Below are positions 49,384-52,192 of a DNA stretch of 52,192 bases, piece after piece. A program made the translations under genes and the position numbers. The stretch's first letter is position 1. Each line of letters begins with the position of its first letter. Source of the DNA: Polaromonas sp. (GTDB lineage Bacteria; Pseudomonadota; Gammaproteobacteria; Burkholderiales; Burkholderiaceae_C); NCBI GenBank assembly GCA_028292745.1, contig JAQGLT010000049.1:1-52192 (forward strand). The letters are read 5' to 3'. Below the pieces are notes generated by a model, which worked only from the letters and a program-made list of their open reading frames with translations, was not told where the DNA came from and searched no databases.

Positions 49384-52192
49384 ATGAACGCCCCCCTCCC
49401 CTACACCATCACCCGCGAAGCCGCCGCCCGAGCCTATGACGATGTGGCCGGCATCAGCAATGAAGTGGCCGGCCGGCTGGCCGCCCGGCTGGCCGCCCAC
49501 ACCCATGGCAAAGTGCTGTTCTCGGGCGCGGACCGGGGGCGGTACGCGACCGACGCCTCGATCTACCAGGTCATGCCGGTGGGCGTGTTCGTGCCCCGCA
49601 CCGCCGACGACGTGAAAACCGCGCTGGACATCTGCCGCGACCTGCAGGTGCCCATCGTGGCGCGGGGCGGCGGCACCAGCCAGTGCGGCCAGACCGTGGG
49701 CGCGGGCCTGGTCATCGACTATTCCCGGCATGTGCGCAACATCCTGTCGGTCGATGCCGAGGCGCGCACCGCCGAGGTCGAGCCCGGCCTCGTGCTCGAC
49801 CACCTCAACGCCGCCCTCAAGCCGCACGGCCTCTGGTATCCGGTCGATGTGTCCACCAGCGCGCAGGCCACGCTGGGCGGCATGGCGGGCAACAACTCCT
49901 GCGGCAGCCGCAGCATCGCCTACGGCAACATGGTGCACAACGTGCTGGGCGCCACCGCCTGGACATCCGACGGCGGCCTGCTGGAGCTGGGCCGCTACGC
50001 CTCTGCCGGCGGCAGCGCGCGCGCGCTGGGCGACTACGTCAAGGCGCTGTCCGACCAGCTTCGCCCGGAGCTTGAGGCGCACTGGCCCAAGGTGCTGCGC
50101 CGGGTGGCGGGCTACAACCTGGACATCTTCAACAACCAGAACGAAAAACCCTACACCACCGACGGCTCGGTCAACCTGGCTCATCTGCTGGTCGGCAGCG
50201 AAGGCACGCTGGCGCTGACCAGGTCGCTCAAGCTGCGCCTGTCGGCGCTGCCGCGCACCAAGGTGCTGGGCGTGGTGAACTTTCCGACTTTCTACAAGGC
50301 CATGGATTCGGCCCAGCACATCGCCAGGCTGGGCGACGGAACGTTGACGGCGGTGGAACTGGTGGACCGCACGATGATCGAGCTGTCGCTGCAGAACCCG
50401 GCTTTCGCCCCGACGGTGCGCACCGCGCTCATCGGCCAGCCCGACGCCATCTTGCTGGTGGAGTTTTCCGGCAACTCCAAGGCCGAACTCGCGCCCAAGC
50501 TGCGGCAGCTGGTCGAGCTGATGGGAGACCTCGGCGTGCCCGGCTCGGTGGTGGAAATGACCGACGACGCGCCGCAGAAAAACCTGTGGGAAGTGCGCAA
50601 GGCGGGCCTGAACATCATGATGAGCCTCAAGGGCGACGGCAAGCCGGTGAGCTTTATCGAGGACTGCGCGGTGCCGCTGGCGCATCTGGCCGAATACACC
50701 GATGCGCTGACGCAGGTGTTTCGCAAGCATGGCAGCAAGGGCACCTGGTACGCGCATGCGTCGGTCGGCACGCTGCATGTGCGGCCCATCCTGGACATGC
50801 GGCTCGGCGGCCCCAACGGCGGCGCGGCCAAGATGCGCGCCATCGCCGAGGAGGCCTCCGCGCTGGTGCGCCACTACAAGGGCGCCTACAGCGGCGAGCA
50901 CGGCGACGGCCTGTGCCGTGGCGAATGGATCGAGTGGCAGTTCGGACCCAAGATCAGCAGCGCCTTCGCCCAGATCAAGGACTACCTGGACCCGCAGGGC
51001 CTGCTCAGCCCCCGGCGCATCGTCAACCCGCCCAAGATGGACGACCAGAGCCTGATGCGTTTTTCGCCGGCCTACAAGGTCATCCCGATCCGGACCGCTC
51101 TGGACTGGAGCGGCTGGAACGTGCAGAACGACCCGGTGACCGAGCAGACCAGCGCGCCCGGCACCGGCGGCGACCCGGCGCAGGGCTTTGCCAAGGCGGT
51201 GGAAATGTGCAACAACAACGGCCATTGCCGCAAGTTCGATGCCGGCACCATGTGCCCGAGCTACCGGGTGACGCTGGAGGAAAAGCACCTCACGCGCGGC
51301 CGCGCCAACACCTTGCGGCTGGCCCTGTCGGGGCAGCTGCCGGACCTGAAGCCTTCCGAAGCCTTCACCAGCGAGGCAGTAAAGGAGGCGCTGGACCTGT
51401 GCGTGAGCTGCAAGGGCTGCAAACGCGACTGTCCGACCGGCGTGGACATGGCCAAGATGAAGGTCGAGTTCTTGCATCATTACAAGGCCAGGCACGGCTA
51501 CACGCTCAAGGACAAACTGGTCGCCCACCTGCCCGACTATGCCCACTGGGCCAGCCGGCTGGCGCCGCTGCTGAACCTGCGCGATAAGATTCCGGGCCTG
51601 GCCCTGGCCAGCGAAAAAGCGCTGGGCCTGTCCGCCCGGCGCACCCTGCCCCGGTGGAAAACGCGCACCTTCTTCAACGCCGGCGCGGTGGGCGCCAGCC
51701 GCGCCGAAGTCCTTGCCGCGGCCAAGCCGGTCGTGCTGTTTGTCGATACCTTCAATGGCTATTTCGAGCCGGGCAACGCTGGTGCGGCATTAAAAGTGCT
51801 GCAGGCCGCCGGCTATACAGCGCATGTTGCTACCAAAAAAGTAGCAGACGGCAAAAGCCTGTGCTGCGGCCGCACCTTTCTGGCCAGCGGCATGGTGGAC
51901 CAGGCCAGGGCCAAGGCGACAGAATTGGTCGCCGCCCTGCTTCCATTCGCCGAGAAAGGCATTCCCATCGTCGGGCTGGAGCCGTCGTGCCTGCTCACGA
52001 TGCGCGATGAAATGCTGGTCATGGGGCTGGGCGACGCGGCGCAAACCATCGGCGGCCAGGCGCTGCTGCTGGAGGAATTCCTGGCGCGCGAGGCGGCGGC
52101 CGGAAAGCTCGAAACACTCAAGTCCCGGCTAAAGCCCGTCAGCCAGCCGATCCTGCTGCACGGCCATTGCCACCAGAAGGCCTTTGGTGCGG
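49384..52192 (+). CDS. FAD-linked oxidase with Fe-S domain (YdiJ-type D-2-hydroxyacid dehydrogenase), 3' cut
   Basis: 936 codons are visible; YdiJ of E. coli has just over 1,000, so little is missing. The N-terminal FAD-binding domain has PIVARGGGTSQCGQTVG (about 80-96) and GGMAGNNSCGSRSIAYGN. The substrate-binding middle includes HASVGTLHVRPILD and SGEHGDGLCRGEW. A ferredoxin-like part has CNNNGHCRKFDAGTMCPSY and CVSCKGCKRDCP, and a C-terminal CCG-type region includes SLCCGRTFLASG. YdiJ-type enzymes oxidise D-2-hydroxyglutarate or D-lactate and pass electrons to the respiratory chain. It follows the GntR gene by 16 bases, so it is probably under the same control. At 51828-51846 TGCTACcaaaaaaGTAGCA forms an inverted repeat inside the gene. 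Confidence 0.92.
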   Translation, partial: MNAPLPYTITREAAARAYDDVAGISNEVAGRLAARLAAHTHGKVLFSGADRGRYATDASIYQVMPVGVFVPRTADDVKTALDICRDLQVPIVARGGGTSQCGQTVGAGLVIDYSRHVRNILSVDAEARTAEVEPGLVLDHLNAALKPHGLWYPVDVSTSAQATLGGMAGNNSCGSRSIAYGNMVHNVLGATAWTSDGGLLELGRYASAGGSARALGDYVKALSDQLRPELEAHWPKVLRRVAGYNLDIFNNQNEKPYTTDGSVNLAHLLVGSEGTLALTRSLKLRLSALPRTKVLGVVNFPTFYKAMDSAQHIARLGDGTLTAVELVDRTMIELSLQNPAFAPTVRTALIGQPDAILLVEFSGNSKAELAPKLRQLVELMGDLGVPGSVVEMTDDAPQKNLWEVRKAGLNIMMSLKGDGKPVSFIEDCAVPLAHLAEYTDALTQVFRKHGSKGTWYAHASVGTLHVRPILDMRLGGPNGGAAKMRAIAEEASALVRHYKGAYSGEHGDGLCRGEWIEWQFGPKISSAFAQIKDYLDPQGLLSPRRIVNPPKMDDQSLMRFSPAYKVIPIRTALDWSGWNVQNDPVTEQTSAPGTGGDPAQGFAKAVEMCNNNGHCRKFDAGTMCPSYRVTLEEKHLTRGRANTLRLALSGQLPDLKPSEAFTSEAVKEALDLCVSCKGCKRDCPTGVDMAKMKVEFLHHYKARHGYTLKDKLVAHLPDYAHWASRLAPLLNLRDKIPGLALASEKALGLSARRTLPRWKTRTFFNAGAVGASRAEVLAAAKPVVLFVDTFNGYFEPGNAGAALKVLQAAGYTAHVATKKVADGKSLCCGRTFLASGMVDQARAKATELVAALLPFAEKGIPIVGLEPSCLLTMRDEMLVMGLGDAAQTIGGQALLLEEFLAREAAAGKLETLKSRLKPVSQPILLHGHCHQKAFGA

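Noticed and set aside
49276..51546. Long open frame on the minus strand (over 700 codons) opposite the FAD/Fe-S oxidase
   Set aside because: It is an antisense shadow of a high-GC gene: low-complexity Arg/Gly/His-rich product with no family blocks, while the plus strand carries a clear enzyme.
1..52192. tRNA, rRNA, CRISPR, riboswitch and prophage signals
   Set aside because: Read for on both strands; no cloverleaf ends, regularly spaced repeats, conserved riboswitch cores or phage genes were recognised.

Overview
The window looks like chromosomal DNA of a Burkholderiales bacterium, most likely Comamonadaceae (Polaromonas, Rhodoferax or Variovorax type). The grounds are the high GC content, five orphan TctC/Bug-type periplasmic receptors, many class III CoA-transferases, LysR/IclR/GntR regulators, and copies of a short palindromic repeat that I associate with this family. 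The genus is an inference. No rRNA, tRNA, CRISPR array, phage or plasmid backbone was seen.

Layout. (1) 1-7183: the 5' part of an indolepyruvate ferredoxin oxidoreductase gene (minus strand) divergent from two tandem LysR genes, followed by a domain-permuted aconitase, a TctC receptor, an RraA-like aldolase and a GST. (2) 7184-7809: a dead IS30 transposase. (3) 7810-15017: an IclR regulator divergent from a Zn-ribbon/OB protein, thiolase, CoA-transferase, TctC receptor, MmgE/PrpD protein and SDR. (4) 15180-25706: housekeeping and envelope genes, namely two paralogous class A penicillin-binding proteins bracketing a YidB-like protein, an alpha/beta hydrolase and an MFS transporter, then a DUF3606 protein and a membrane-anchored DUF2235 hydrolase. 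(5) 26065-30942 (minus): a tightly overlapping phenylalanine/tyrosine catabolic operon, hpd-VOC-fahA-phhB-phhA-SDR. (6) 31034-36819: a CoA-lyase/CoA-transferase/TctC operon, an IS630 remnant, a second TctC gene and a divergent LysR gene, with matching inverted repeats in both control regions. (7) 36965-43361: a PLP aminotransferase, then an OmpR-type two-component system divergent from CcdA, a thioredoxin-like protein and a serine hydrolase. (8) 43552-52192: nth, then an aminotransferase-TctC-CoA-transferase-crotonase operon (minus) divergent from a GntR regulator and a YdiJ-type FAD/Fe-S oxidase that runs off the end.

How it fits together. The accessory parts repeat one design: a local regulator, a periplasmic receptor with no TctA/TctB permease genes beside it, and enzymes that activate and break down an organic acid, usually as a CoA thioester. 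Substrates cannot be read from sequence. The most unusual parts are the permuted aconitase/RraA module, the Zn-ribbon/thiolase module (possibly a retro-aldolase), the LysR inverted-repeat circuit, the twin GntR operator, and the tyrosine operon, in which homogentisate dioxygenase and maleylacetoacetate isomerase are absent while a VOC protein sits in the middle.
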